Assembly: GCA_963703075.1 (NCBI GenBank)
Contig: OY969786.1
Span: 3,596,001-3,660,000, forward strand
From: Korobacter sp963703075
GTDB lineage: Bacteria; Acidobacteriota; Terriglobia; Terriglobales; Acidobacteriaceae
DNA: 64,000 nucleotides
Direction: 5' to 3'
Shown here: positions 55,151 through 63,651 of the stretch, in pieces
How positions within the stretch are numbered: the first letter of the stretch is position 1
Layout of the letters: every line of letters begins with the position of its first letter
The notes under the pieces: model-generated
Database searches by the model: none
What the model saw: only the letters and a program-made list of their open reading frames with translations
Told to the model about the DNA's origin: nothing
Translations under genes and position numbers: made by a program

Positions 55151-56026
55151 CTAATCGTTCAACATGCGCAGCGCCTTCACTACCGTGACGTACATGCGGT
55201 TGAAGGACGTGGTGAGTCCGGAAATTTCATCCCTGCCTCGCACCGGGATCTCGGGGACATCGAGATCGCCGCGGCTCACGCGGTCGGCCATGCCGGAGAG
55301 GTGTGCCACCGGTCGCAGGACAACGAAGTAAAGCGCCACATCGATGGCCAGCAGGGTGAAGAAAAACGTCACCACCAGGTAGGCGACTAGCGTTTTGTAG
55401 GCCTTGTCGGCAATATGAATCGGTACCGCGGTGGGCACCGAGACAATCTGGGCGGCATTGATTTCGCCCAGCTTCCAGCCGAACCCATTCGATGCACCAT
55501 ACGTGTTGAGCAGGGCCGCGGGCGCGCGCGACGCAACATCGTGGCACTCAAGACAGCTGGCTTTCACCTGGATCGGATGCGCCAGATAAAGCGCGTTGCC
55601 CGTCGGTGTGACTCGTTCCCCGATGACCTCGCGCACCTCCGGATGATTGCGGAAGGTGTTAATGACGTCGGCCTCGAAATCCTCGGCACGGTTACGCGGG
55701 TTGGTCGGATTCAGCGCAGCTTCTTTATAGGTGTACTCGGGATAGCGGGTGCGGAGCCGGGCGAAGCTTTGGGTCGCGCCATAGGCCGGCACCGTCTGCG
55801 GAATAAACTCGTCGCTATGTCCCGCGATCTTCTGCAGCAGCGGCTTGAGTTCTTCCGAGGTATAGTCGCGGGTGGCGCGCGCACTCTCCATCATGAGCTG
55901 CGCTTGCTGCACCACCTGTGCCTTGGCATTCTGCATGAGAAAGCGGTAAGCGACATGGGCGACGATCGCCAACCCTGTTCCGGCCAGCAACAGGAATATG
56001 AGATTAAATTTGAGAAGTAGCTTCAA
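55151..56026 (-). CDS. DUF3365/Tll0287-type c-heme sensor with HAMP domain
   Basis: 291 aa. TM1 (~7-29), a periplasmic domain of about 180 residues with one heme-binding CLECH (Cys158-His162), TM2 (~212-235) and a HAMP domain (FVVLRPVAHLSGMADRVSRGDLDVPEIPVRGRDEISGL). It ends just after HAMP, with no kinase, methyl-accepting or cyclase output. The Tll0287-like domain senses redox state or gas in known relatives. Truncated HAMP receptors may act through a partner; the kinase gene converges on it from the other side. Confidence 0.9.
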   Translation of the reverse strand: MKLLLKFNLIFLLLAGTGLAIVAHVAYRFLMQNAKAQVVQQAQLMMESARATRDYTSEELKPLLQKIAGHSDEFIPQTVPAYGATQSFARLRTRYPEYTYKEAALNPTNPRNRAEDFEADVINTFRNHPEVREVIGERVTPTGNALYLAHPIQVKASCLECHDVASRAPAALLNTYGASNGFGWKLGEINAAQIVSVPTAVPIHIADKAYKTLVAYLVVTFFFTLLAIDVALYFVVLRPVAHLSGMADRVSRGDLDVPEIPVRGRDEISGLTTSFNRMYVTVVKALRMLND

Positions 56027-56193
56027 GGGCGGCCTCGCGCAAGCAGAGCTCCGACGGAATCCGTAGATTGTTGCACGAAATCGAGAGGCGGTAAATCAGG
56101 GGTTCGGAGAGCGGAAGCATCCCTGCGTGGCCGGAGCACCGTCTGAATGAAGACCGACCCAAAACGAAATTTGCGAAATACCAGGAGGCCCCC

Positions 56194-57759
56194 GTGGCTG
56201 CGAACAAGAGGCTTGCGATTGCAGGAAGTGAACGGACGGCGATGCCGGGAGCGCGGGAAGTTGGCCCCTTCGACCCCAAGGCCCCGGTCGACGTTACCCT
56301 GCGGCTGCGGCCGCGCACGGCGGAAAAAGCGATCGTCCAGGCGGGCGCATTCTCGCCCTCGCTGGCCGCGCGGAAGATCGTCGATCGCGCAGAGTTTGAG
56401 AGCCGCTACGGCGCCGATCCCAACGACATTGCACAGGTGGAGAAGTTTGCGCGCGAGCAGGGCCTGACCGTGAAGGAAACCAGTGCGGCGCGTAAGACGG
56501 TCATCCTCTCCGGCCCGGTCAGCGCGATGCAGGACGCCTTTGGCGTCGAATTGAAACAGTGCGAGCACCCCGCCGGAAACTTTCGCGGGCGCACCGGCCC
56601 GGTCTACGTGCCGGAAGATCTACACCCCATCGTGAAAGGCATTTTCGGTCTAGATAACCGGCCGCAGGCGAAGACGCATTTTCGTCGTCCCGCGACCCAA
56701 GCCACAACCCGCACCTATTCGCCGCTCGATATCGCCGCACTCTATAGCTATCCGACCGGCGTGGATGGCAGCGGCGAATGTATCGGCCTGATCGAGTTAG
56801 GCGGCGGCTACACGGCATCGGACCTCAGCACTTACTGGAAGCAACTCAAGTTGAAAAAAGTTCCAGCGGTCAGCGCGGTGTCTGTGGGCAGCGGCAAGAA
56901 CGCCCCGACTGGCGACCCAAATGGTCCGGACGCTGAAGTCATGCTCGATATCGAAGTCGCCGGCGGCATCGCCTCGGGCGCGAAGATCGTCGTCTATTTC
57001 TCCGACAATACCGATGCTGGATTTTTGAACGCCATCACCACGGCGGTGCACGATACAACCAATAAGCCTTCGGTGATTTCGATCAGTTGGGGAGGCCCTG
57101 AGTCTTCGTGGACGCAGCAGGCCATGACATCGATGGACGATGCCTTCCAATCCGCGGCCAGCATGGGCGTCACGGTCTGCGTCGCAGCCGGTGACGACGG
57201 TTCCACCGACGGCGTGAGCGATGGAGCGAACCATGTGGACTTTCCTGCATCCAGTTCGCACGTGTTGGCGTGCGGCGGCACGCGGTTGACCGGCAGCGGT
57301 ACCAGCATCAGCAGCGAGACGGTGTGGAACGATCTTTCGAGCAATGGAGGCGCCACCGGCGGCGGCATCAGTGATACCTTTCCGCTTCCCGACTGGCAGA
57401 GCGCAGCCGGAGTTCCACCTTCAGCGAATCCCAACCACCACGTGGGACGCGGCGTGCCGGACGTGGCGGGCGATGCCGATCCTGATACCGGCTACAGCAT
57501 CCTGGTGGATGGACAAACCGGAGCCATCGGCGGCACCAGCGCGGTTGCGCCTTTGTGGGCGGCGCTAGTCGCGCTCATCAATCAAAGCCTGGGAAAACCG
57601 GTCGGATTTCTGAACCCGTTGCTCTATCAAAACACTGGTGACACCCGCGACATCACCAGCGGCAATAACGGCGCCTATTCGGCAGGTGCGGGATGGGATG
57701 CGTGCACCGGGCTGGGCTCGCCCGAGGGAACGAAGATCGTCGCCGCATTGAAGAGCTGA
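56194..57759 (+). CDS. S53 serine-carboxyl peptidase (kumamolisin/sedolisin-like)
   Basis: 521 aa from GTG 56194, with AGGAGG 5 nt upstream. The Pro-kumamolisin activation domain covers about 35-150. The catalytic domain has Glu248 and Asp252 (AEVMLDIEV), oxyanion Asp334 (AAGDDG) and Ser449 (GGTSAVAP). The calcium site follows (VPDVAGDADPDTGY ahead of it). All catalytic residues are intact. S53 enzymes are acid-active secreted endopeptidases, fitting an acidic-soil acidobacterium. No classical signal peptide is evident, as in other kumamolisins. Confidence 0.95.
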   Translation: MAANKRLAIAGSERTAMPGAREVGPFDPKAPVDVTLRLRPRTAEKAIVQAGAFSPSLAARKIVDRAEFESRYGADPNDIAQVEKFAREQGLTVKETSAARKTVILSGPVSAMQDAFGVELKQCEHPAGNFRGRTGPVYVPEDLHPIVKGIFGLDNRPQAKTHFRRPATQATTRTYSPLDIAALYSYPTGVDGSGECIGLIELGGGYTASDLSTYWKQLKLKKVPAVSAVSVGSGKNAPTGDPNGPDAEVMLDIEVAGGIASGAKIVVYFSDNTDAGFLNAITTAVHDTTNKPSVISISWGGPESSWTQQAMTSMDDAFQSAASMGVTVCVAAGDDGSTDGVSDGANHVDFPASSSHVLACGGTRLTGSGTSISSETVWNDLSSNGGATGGGISDTFPLPDWQSAAGVPPSANPNHHVGRGVPDVAGDADPDTGYSILVDGQTGAIGGTSAVAPLWAALVALINQSLGKPVGFLNPLLYQNTGDTRDITSGNNGAYSAGAGWDACTGLGSPEGTKIVAALKS

Positions 57760-57812
57760 CCCTTGTGAAGAGTGTAGGATTTGGTGCGACGAATGTTCGC
57801 TGGAGGACTTTC

Positions 57813-59450
57813 TTGCCGTTGATGCGTTGCTTCCGCACGGCTTTGTTGGCTGTCGTCTGCTTGGGCGTCGTTTGCTCGGCACAGACGCAAGAGCCTGCCA
57901 ACATGCCGCAGGTGCTGGCGTACATCCACAATAGTTGGGATGCCCTGACGCGCTCGATGCAGACCTGCGATACCGTGATCGACAAGCGCGCGCCGGAACA
58001 TTCGGTGCTGTACCTGCCCGCAGACTATCCGGAAACGCCGGCGGTGAAAGAGCTGACCAGCCGCTGCAAAGTCGGACTGAAGCATCTTCCCAGCAAGATC
58101 ACGTCGATCGGCGACTTCGATTACAGTCACAGCTTCTCGCAAGGCGCGCTGTACCTGCCCAATCCGTATGTTGTGCCCGGCGGATTTCTGAATGAAATGT
58201 ACGGCTGGGACAGCTACTTCATCATCGTCGGCCTGCTGCGCGATGGACGCTACGACCTGGCGCGCGGCATGGTCGAGAATTTCTTCTTCGAGATCGATCA
58301 CTACGGCGGCATCCTGAACGCCAACCGAACCTACTTCCTCACCCGCTCGCAGCCACCGTTCCTGAGTTCCATGGTGCTGGCCGTCTACGAAGCGGATCCG
58401 AACTCGGCAGACAAGGAAGCGTTTCTGCAAAAAGCCTCTTCGTACATCCAACGCGATTACACCATGTGGACGACAGGCGCGAAGCTCGCGGGCGATACTG
58501 GGCTCTCCCGTTACTACGATTTCGGAAGCGGCCCTGTGCCGGAGATCGCGGACACCCACGATCCTTATTATCGGGACGTCTTCCGCACGATGCAGGCGGC
58601 CAACGATCGCGCCGAGTACCTGGCGGAGCAGGGCAAAGCGCAGTCGCCGCAAATCGGACCGGAATTCACGCTGCGCGTTTGTGAGATCGACACCAAGGAA
58701 AATCCGGGCTGCGAAGACTCCGCCAAAATGCAGTACACCGCCGACTACTACAAGGGCGACCGCGCCATGCGCGAGTCCGGGTTCGACATTTCTTTCCGCT
58801 TCGGCGAATTCAGCGGCAAGACCCACCACTTCGCGGCTGTCTGCCTGAACAGCCTTCTTTATAAGGAAGAGACGGACATGGCGCAGATCAGCCATCTGCT
58901 CCATAAAGAAGATCAGTCGCAGGCCTGGGCCGCCCGCGCAGAGCACCGCAAGGAACTGGTGAACAAGTATCTCTGGGATCCAGAGCGCGGACGATATTTC
59001 GATTGGGAGTTCACTACCTCGACGCGCTCTGCCTACGACTACATCACGACGTTCTATCCGCTCTGGGTAGGGCTGGCGAGCGACGAACAGGCGAAGCAGG
59101 TGATGTCGCATATCGGTCTGTTCGAGCGGGCGGGCGGACTGGCCATGAGTCCGTGCCGCACCGGCGTGCAGTGGGACCTGCCCTACGGCTGGGCGCCGAC
59201 GCAGATGATCGCCGTGGAAGGGATGCGGCGCTATCACTACAAGGCCGACGCCGACCGCGTGGCCGGTAAATGGGTGAACACGGTGGCGCGCAACTTCGCC
59301 GCCGACAGCACCATTCGCGAAAAGTACGACGTGGTGGAGAGCTCCAGCAAATTCGAACCCAAGGCCGGCTACCGCCAGAACGTCATCGGCTTTGGATGGA
59401 CGAACGCTTCCGCGTCGCAGTTTGCCTACGAGCTCGGCTGGACGAAGTAG
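57813..59450 (+). CDS. treA: Secreted GH37 trehalase
   Basis: 545 aa from TTG 57813, because GGAGGA lies 5 nt upstream; ATG 57822 is the alternative. Signal peptide to about residue 23 (VVCSAQT). GH37 signatures: VPGGFLNEMYGWDSYF near residue 120 and GVQWDLPYGWAPTQMIAVEGM near residue 460, the latter the QWDxPxGWAP motif. The Arg of the canonical PGGRF is replaced by Phe-Leu. It splits trehalose into glucose in the periplasm. It converges on a secreted GH13 enzyme 4 bp away. Confidence 0.92.
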   Translation: MPLMRCFRTALLAVVCLGVVCSAQTQEPANMPQVLAYIHNSWDALTRSMQTCDTVIDKRAPEHSVLYLPADYPETPAVKELTSRCKVGLKHLPSKITSIGDFDYSHSFSQGALYLPNPYVVPGGFLNEMYGWDSYFIIVGLLRDGRYDLARGMVENFFFEIDHYGGILNANRTYFLTRSQPPFLSSMVLAVYEADPNSADKEAFLQKASSYIQRDYTMWTTGAKLAGDTGLSRYYDFGSGPVPEIADTHDPYYRDVFRTMQAANDRAEYLAEQGKAQSPQIGPEFTLRVCEIDTKENPGCEDSAKMQYTADYYKGDRAMRESGFDISFRFGEFSGKTHHFAAVCLNSLLYKEETDMAQISHLLHKEDQSQAWAARAEHRKELVNKYLWDPERGRYFDWEFTTSTRSAYDYITTFYPLWVGLASDEQAKQVMSHIGLFERAGGLAMSPCRTGVQWDLPYGWAPTQMIAVEGMRRYHYKADADRVAGKWVNTVARNFAADSTIREKYDVVESSSKFEPKAGYRQNVIGFGWTNASASQFAYELGWTK

Positions 59451-59454
59451 TCCG

Positions 59455-61161
59455 TTATTTCGACGTCTTGCTGACCTGGCCGATATAAGCGCCGTACGGC
59501 TCGAGCGAAATTTGCGACGCGTTTACCTGGCCTGGAACGTTCTTCATTGAAGTGATCAGCGTCTTCGCATCTGCACCGAAACCCTGTTTCGCAAGATCCA
59601 GTTGGATGTTCTGCGTTGACCCCGACATGTTCAGCACCACCAGGACTGCCTGGTCCTTGTACGGACGCAGGTAAGCGATCACATTCGGGTCGTCGGTGAT
59701 CGAAACGTAGCTGCCTTCCAGCAACTGCGGATTCGTGTGCCGCAGCGCCAGCACCCGTTTGTAGAACGACAGGACGGAGTTGGGATCCTTGGACTCAGTT
59801 TCCACGTTGCGCGTCTGGTAGCTCGCCGGCACCGGAAGCCAGGGCGTGCCGGTCGTGAAGCCTGCGTTCGGGGCGGTGTTCCATTGCATCGGCGTGCGCT
59901 CGCCGTCTCTTCCCTTTTCTCCTGGCCACCCGGTGCGCCCGATCGGGTCCTTCACATCTTCCTTGCGCGTGGGATCGGTATTCTCCATGCCAATTTCTTC
60001 GCCGTAATACATGATCGGCGTACCGCGCAGGGTGAGATAGAACGCGGCCATCATCTTGTCGATCGCTGCATTGTTCTTGCCATCGCCCCAACGGGTGGCG
60101 GCGCGCTGGATGTCATGATTGCTGATGACGAACACCGGCCATCCGCCTGATCCATCGACCGCCGCAACCTGGCTGCGAAACTCCGGCGCGGAGAGCGGCT
60201 TCACCGAGGTAAACATGAAGTCCATCGGCATCTGCAATTCGCCCTTGCCGGCTCCGTAGTAACGCTTCAGCTCGTCGATGTCCTTTGTCCACGTCTCGCC
60301 CACGAGCACGGCGTTGTATTCATCGGCCACGGCGCGCAATCCCTGCAGGATGGTGTGCACCTCGGGTAGCCGTTGGTTATAGACGTTTTCCATCACCGGA
60401 TCCCCGAATTCATTCTTGCCTTGCGCGATCGGGTTGTCCTTCAGAGTTGGGTCTTCGAACAGAGTATCGACGGCATCGAGGCGGAAGCCGGCCACGCCGC
60501 GCTTGTACCACCAGCGACTCACGTCGAACATCGCATTTTTCACCGCCGGGTTGCGCCAGTTCAAGTCCGGCTGCTCGGCATAAAAGTAGTGGTAATACCA
60601 CTGGTTCGTCTTCGGATCGAACTTCCACGCTGCGTGGCCGAAGGTCGAAAGCCAATTGTTCGGAGGCTGGCCCGGACCTTTGCCGTCGCGCCAGATATAC
60701 CAGTCGCGGTATGGAGAGGTGCGCGATGATGCGGAGCTGAGAAACCACTTGTGCTGGTCGGAAGTGTGGTTCACCACGAAATCCAGAATAATTTTGATGC
60801 CATCGGCCGAGGCTTGCTTCTGCAGCTTGTCGAAGTCATCGAGGGTACCGTACATCGGATCGATATTCTCGTAGTCCGATACGTCGTAGCCGAAATCCAC
60901 CTGTGGCGACGGGAAGCAGGGCGTAATCCAGATGGCGTCCACGCCAAGATCGTGCAGGTACGAGAGCTTCGACGTGATGCCGTTGAGGTCGCCAACGCCG
61001 TCGCCATTGCTGTCGGCAAAGCTTCGCGGATAGACCTCATAGAAGACTGCATGCTGCCACCACTGGTGGCCCTCGGCGTCGGTCTTCGCCTGGCTGTGCG
61101 CTGCGGGATGGAACGTGAAAAGGGAAAGAACGAAAAACGTCGGAAGGAAAAACTTGCGCAT
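59455..61161 (-). CDS. Secreted GH13 alpha-glucosidase/alpha-amylase
   Basis: 568 aa with a signal peptide (to about residue 23). The (beta/alpha)8 catalytic core shows all GH13 regions: region I DFVVNHTSD, region II GFRLDAVD (nucleophile Asp229), region III LVGETW (acid/base Glu289), region IV ISNHDIQR (Asp350). The GDGVGDLNGI motif near residue 55 places it with oligo-1,6-glucosidase, alpha-glucosidase or trehalulose-type enzymes rather than true amylases. Together with the convergent trehalase it suggests breakdown of alpha-linked disaccharides outside the cell membrane. Confidence 0.93.
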   Translation of the reverse strand: MRKFFLPTFFVLSLFTFHPAAHSQAKTDAEGHQWWQHAVFYEVYPRSFADSNGDGVGDLNGITSKLSYLHDLGVDAIWITPCFPSPQVDFGYDVSDYENIDPMYGTLDDFDKLQKQASADGIKIILDFVVNHTSDQHKWFLSSASSRTSPYRDWYIWRDGKGPGQPPNNWLSTFGHAAWKFDPKTNQWYYHYFYAEQPDLNWRNPAVKNAMFDVSRWWYKRGVAGFRLDAVDTLFEDPTLKDNPIAQGKNEFGDPVMENVYNQRLPEVHTILQGLRAVADEYNAVLVGETWTKDIDELKRYYGAGKGELQMPMDFMFTSVKPLSAPEFRSQVAAVDGSGGWPVFVISNHDIQRAATRWGDGKNNAAIDKMMAAFYLTLRGTPIMYYGEEIGMENTDPTRKEDVKDPIGRTGWPGEKGRDGERTPMQWNTAPNAGFTTGTPWLPVPASYQTRNVETESKDPNSVLSFYKRVLALRHTNPQLLEGSYVSITDDPNVIAYLRPYKDQAVLVVLNMSGSTQNIQLDLAKQGFGADAKTLITSMKNVPGQVNASQISLEPYGAYIGQVSKTSK

Positions 61162-61313
61162 AACACCTTCGAGCCCGCAGCGATAAGAACGCCTGAGTCT
61201 AACGTAATGCGGCGCGAATGCTCAACCTTGTGGCCCGACTGAGCAATAGTGCACTGTTCTTCCCAAAAAAATGGTACATGATGCGGATACACAGCACCCA
61301 TTGAGGAGGCAAA

Positions 61314-61517
61314 TTGACATCGCCAAGCGACACTCCCAAAAACGACACCATCACGCATTTAGGCGTGACTTATTTCCTGCAAAAATCGTCTGCCTTCGCC
61401 AAGCCGATCGAGACCTGCTCCTACTGCCAGGGGAGCGGCGAGCTCTATTCTCGACAGTGTTCGTGGTGCAAGGGACGCGGCTTCGTTCCTCGAGCCCTCA
61501 CGGCGTCAGGCGCGTAA
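61314..61517 (+). CDS. Small zinc-ribbon protein with DnaJ-like CxxCxGxG motifs
   Basis: 67 aa starting at TTG 61314, with AGGAGG 4 nt upstream. Two DnaJ-type half motifs, CSYCQGSG and CSWCKGRG, are separated by 8 residues and would bind one zinc ion. No J domain is present. Such single-ribbon proteins are common and small; a chaperone-like or RNA-binding role is possible but not shown. Its ribosome site is strong, which supports a real gene despite the TTG start. It is the last core-like gene before the repeat cluster. Confidence 0.75.
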   Translation: MTSPSDTPKNDTITHLGVTYFLQKSSAFAKPIETCSYCQGSGELYSRQCSWCKGRGFVPRALTASGA

Positions 61518-61575
61518 ACCGCTCGCAACGCTTGCAGCCCAGCGAGCTCCTATCTCCGAACTTGTCCTGAGTAGC

Positions 61576-61605
61576 TGGCGAGTGGACTCGAACCACTGAC
61601 CTACG
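61576..61605 (-). repeat. Direct-repeat copy of a tRNA T-arm/variable region
   Basis: 29 of these 30 bases (61577-61605, ggcgagtggac...ctacg) are identical to 61797-61825 inside the tRNA-Met 3' half. On the minus strand they read as the variable loop, T-arm and start of the acceptor strand of a tRNA; identity then stops. It marks the left side of the repeat cluster. Confidence 0.8.
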
Positions 61606-61606
61606 C

Positions 61607-61670
61607 CCAGTGAGAGCGCAGCTCTCACGTTAATAAATGTTGAGACCGTCGCCGCGGCGGTCTGCAATGC
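61607..61670 (-). repeat. Palindrome-rich tandem repeat, copy A
   Basis: 64 bp matching 61715-61778 with a few substitutions, offset 108 bp. Each copy contains two inverted repeats: gtgagagc-gca-gctctcac (copy A) and agaccg...cggtct around ccgcgg. The intervening spacer also has a degenerate counterpart left of the T-arm copy (AAGTTTGGAGGTAGG versus AAGTTCGGAGATAGG on the minus strand). Confidence 0.8.
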
Positions 61671-61714
61671 TCTCGCCAGCCAGCTTCTTCCTACCTCCAA
61701 ACTTCTCCGCGGTG

Positions 61715-61778
61715 CCAGCGAGAGCGCAGCTCTCGCGTTAGAAAATGTCGAGACCGTCGCTGCGGCGGTCTGCAATGC
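61715..61778 (-). repeat. Palindrome-rich tandem repeat, copy B
   Basis: Second copy of the 64-bp unit, with gcgagagc-gca-gctctcgc in place of the copy A stem. The stem ends changed together (GTG/CAC to GCG/CGC), a compensatory change that keeps the pairing and suggests the hairpin itself is selected. Confidence 0.8.
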
Positions 61779-61789
61779 TGTCGTTTATC

Positions 61790-61834
<45 letters not shown>

Positions 61835-61842
61835 ACCGTCGC

Positions 61843-62053
61843 ATCTGGCAAGTGGTTCTACGACGTACGCTTATTCAACGTGTTAGCAAAACTCCGTTTG
61901 GACGGTTCGGGTTAACGTGCGCCTTATTGTGCGCTGCATCCCGACACTCACAGCAACAGGACGGGGGTCGTCTCATCCGAGGACAGAGACAGGTTGTAAT
62001 ATCATCGACGACCAAGTCTTTACTCAGTGTGCGGTGAAAAAACACGGTGTTCC
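61843..62053. other. Intergenic region at the island edge
   Basis: About 210 bp with no supported gene. Short frames on both strands lack starts and family likeness. A truncated integrase might be expected next to an attachment site, but I see no tyrosine-recombinase motifs. Confidence 0.5.
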
Positions 62054-62431
62054 ATGAATTCGACGCACCCAAACGATCTCGAAAGGCAGTTGGCGGCGGC
62101 TCAAGCACGAATTAACGCGCTGGAACAAGAACTGCGGAAATGTCAGGAGAAACATGGGCAGTATCGCTCCCAGCTAGTTGGGAGTGTCGCTGGCCGTCAT
62201 TACACCTATGTTCTTGTCGTCCAGTATGACTGGGCGGAGCGAAAATGGGGATTTTGGGTGCACCAGAACCACCGCGCGGGATATCCTACGCAGTCCGGTC
62301 ACACTGACACGGCCACAGAGGCAAAAGCTGAAGCAAGGAAATTACTGGAAGCCATGTGTGCCGAACGGAAGCGGCCACCAGACGCTAGCAAAGTGACTGC
62401 TTGGCAGTTCTACCCTCCTACTCGTTACTGA
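62054..62431 (+). CDS. Hypothetical protein with N-terminal coiled coil
   Basis: 125 aa from ATG 62054; no clear ribosome site, and GTG 62027 is an alternative. Residues ~7-38 form a coiled coil (LERQLAAAQARINALEQELRK). The C-terminal part is compact and aromatic (YTYVLVVQYDWAERKWGFWVHQNHRAGY), followed by an alpha helix TEAKAEARKLLEAM. I do not recognise a family. It is the first gene right of the tRNA half, in sequence of lower G+C than the core. Confidence 0.65.
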   Translation: MNSTHPNDLERQLAAAQARINALEQELRKCQEKHGQYRSQLVGSVAGRHYTYVLVVQYDWAERKWGFWVHQNHRAGYPTQSGHTDTATEAKAEARKLLEAMCAERKRPPDASKVTAWQFYPPTRY

Positions 62432-62559
62432 TCTGGAGTGGTTATAGCGTTTTTGATGCCTGTTTTGGGCGGAAACAAACCATGGAACGAAAAGTCGCAT
62501 TTTGGAGAGGAAGAAACGAAGGATAAAAGCTGGCTGGCTAGAGGTCGATGGAGGGGACG

Positions 62560-63213
62560 ATGGCCAGATACGAACTGCCGTACAAGAAAATCCAAGGTGT
62601 GTACTTCCAGCCATGGCGGGGTGGACAGTACGCAGAACATCGGCCACGGCTCCTCGTGGTCGGCATGTCGCACTATCGGTGTGACGTCGAAGTCCCGGAC
62701 TTCTACTTCACCAATCAAGTCATCGAAGACCGGATTGCGAACGGTGATAGAGGGGCTTTCTTCACCAACATCGTTGCAACCTGTACCTGCAATGATGAAC
62801 TGCCATCACAAGAAGCAAAAATTGAATTCTGGCATTCCATTGCCTTTTACAACTACGTTCAAGAGTTCGTCGGGGACAGCCCACGAACGCCTCACCCTCA
62901 AAGGTTGTGGTCGAGATCACATGACGCATTTGGAGCCGCGCTACGTTCGTTAAATCCTGAGTTGATAATGGTGGTAGGCGATACCAACTGGAACAACATG
63001 CCACCGTTCGATGCTGGAATCGAATCGCCACTCGAACACGCGCCTAAATTACAGTATGCCGAGTGTGGTCACTACCGAGTCGCCGAGGGCAAAACAGCCC
63101 TAGCCTTCCACGTTAGACACACGTCGGGGGGGTATAACTTCCGTAAGTTTGCTCCGCTATACCGTAGCGCAGAGAAGAGAGCGCTCGCCCGAGGCGAGGA
63201 ATTTACAGCCTAA
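62560..63213 (+). CDS. Hypothetical protein, possibly uracil-DNA-glycosylase-like fold
   Basis: 217 aa from ATG 62560 (GGAGG 5 nt upstream; ATG 62548 is in frame). Three segments sit where the UDG superfamily has its motifs: RLLVVGMSHYRC (first strand and loop), LNPELIMVVGDTNW (central strand) and FHVRHTSGGYNFRKF (where UDGs have HPS). FWHSIAFYNYVQ lies between. The likeness is by eye only, and the catalytic Asp/Asn is not certain. Proteins of this 'VVGxSHY' type occur in accessory regions. Function is therefore open. The stop directly abuts the convergent membrane gene. Confidence 0.65.
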   Translation: MARYELPYKKIQGVYFQPWRGGQYAEHRPRLLVVGMSHYRCDVEVPDFYFTNQVIEDRIANGDRGAFFTNIVATCTCNDELPSQEAKIEFWHSIAFYNYVQEFVGDSPRTPHPQRLWSRSHDAFGAALRSLNPELIMVVGDTNWNNMPPFDAGIESPLEHAPKLQYAECGHYRVAEGKTALAFHVRHTSGGYNFRKFAPLYRSAEKRALARGEEFTA

Positions 63214-63546
63214 TTACTTCATTTCCTTCCAACGCTTGGGGTAGTAGAAGAAGGCCGGAATTACCCAGAGCACCAAAAATACCAAGTGGATCACGGGCTG
63301 TTCTGGATGCGTCACCTTCGCGTAACCACCTAACAAGACCCCCACGCCTAAGAAGTAGAGCATCACCACAGCAAATTTCCGCCTAAGAAGAAGCCCTACG
63401 CCGAGTGTCATCAGAAACAGCGCCAGCGGGAGAATTATCGACATCCCCACAAATGGTGCTACGAACAACGGGATGCTTAGAATGATCGTCGCCCATCCTT
63501 GGAAACGGCCAAACCTGTAACCTCTACCGGAAGCAGCTTCGGACAT
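63214..63546 (-). CDS. Small membrane protein
   Basis: 110 aa from ATG 63546; GTG 63603 would add 19 residues. Three or four hydrophobic segments (ATIILSIPLFVAPFVGMSIILPLALFLMTLGVGLLL, FAVVMLYFLGVGVLLGGY, VIHLVFLVLWVIPAFFYY) end in a basic tail KRWKEMK. No recognised family. It lies downstream of the partial gene at the window edge on the same strand, with a roughly 105-bp gap. Confidence 0.65.
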   Translation of the reverse strand: MSEAASGRGYRFGRFQGWATIILSIPLFVAPFVGMSIILPLALFLMTLGVGLLLRRKFAVVMLYFLGVGVLLGGYAKVTHPEQPVIHLVFLVLWVIPAFFYYPKRWKEMK

Positions 63547-63651
63547 TGAATCGGCACTCCCTGTTTTGCCAAACAGGGTACGCTTACTGCCTTCTTCGGT
63601 CACGGCCTTTCGTCGGCTGCTTGTTGGTCACGTGTTTTGCGGCACTTTGGA

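Noticed and set aside
57675..59237. 520-codon open frame on the minus strand
   Set aside because: Antisense to the trehalase, which has clear GH37 motifs. Arg-rich composition without domain features.
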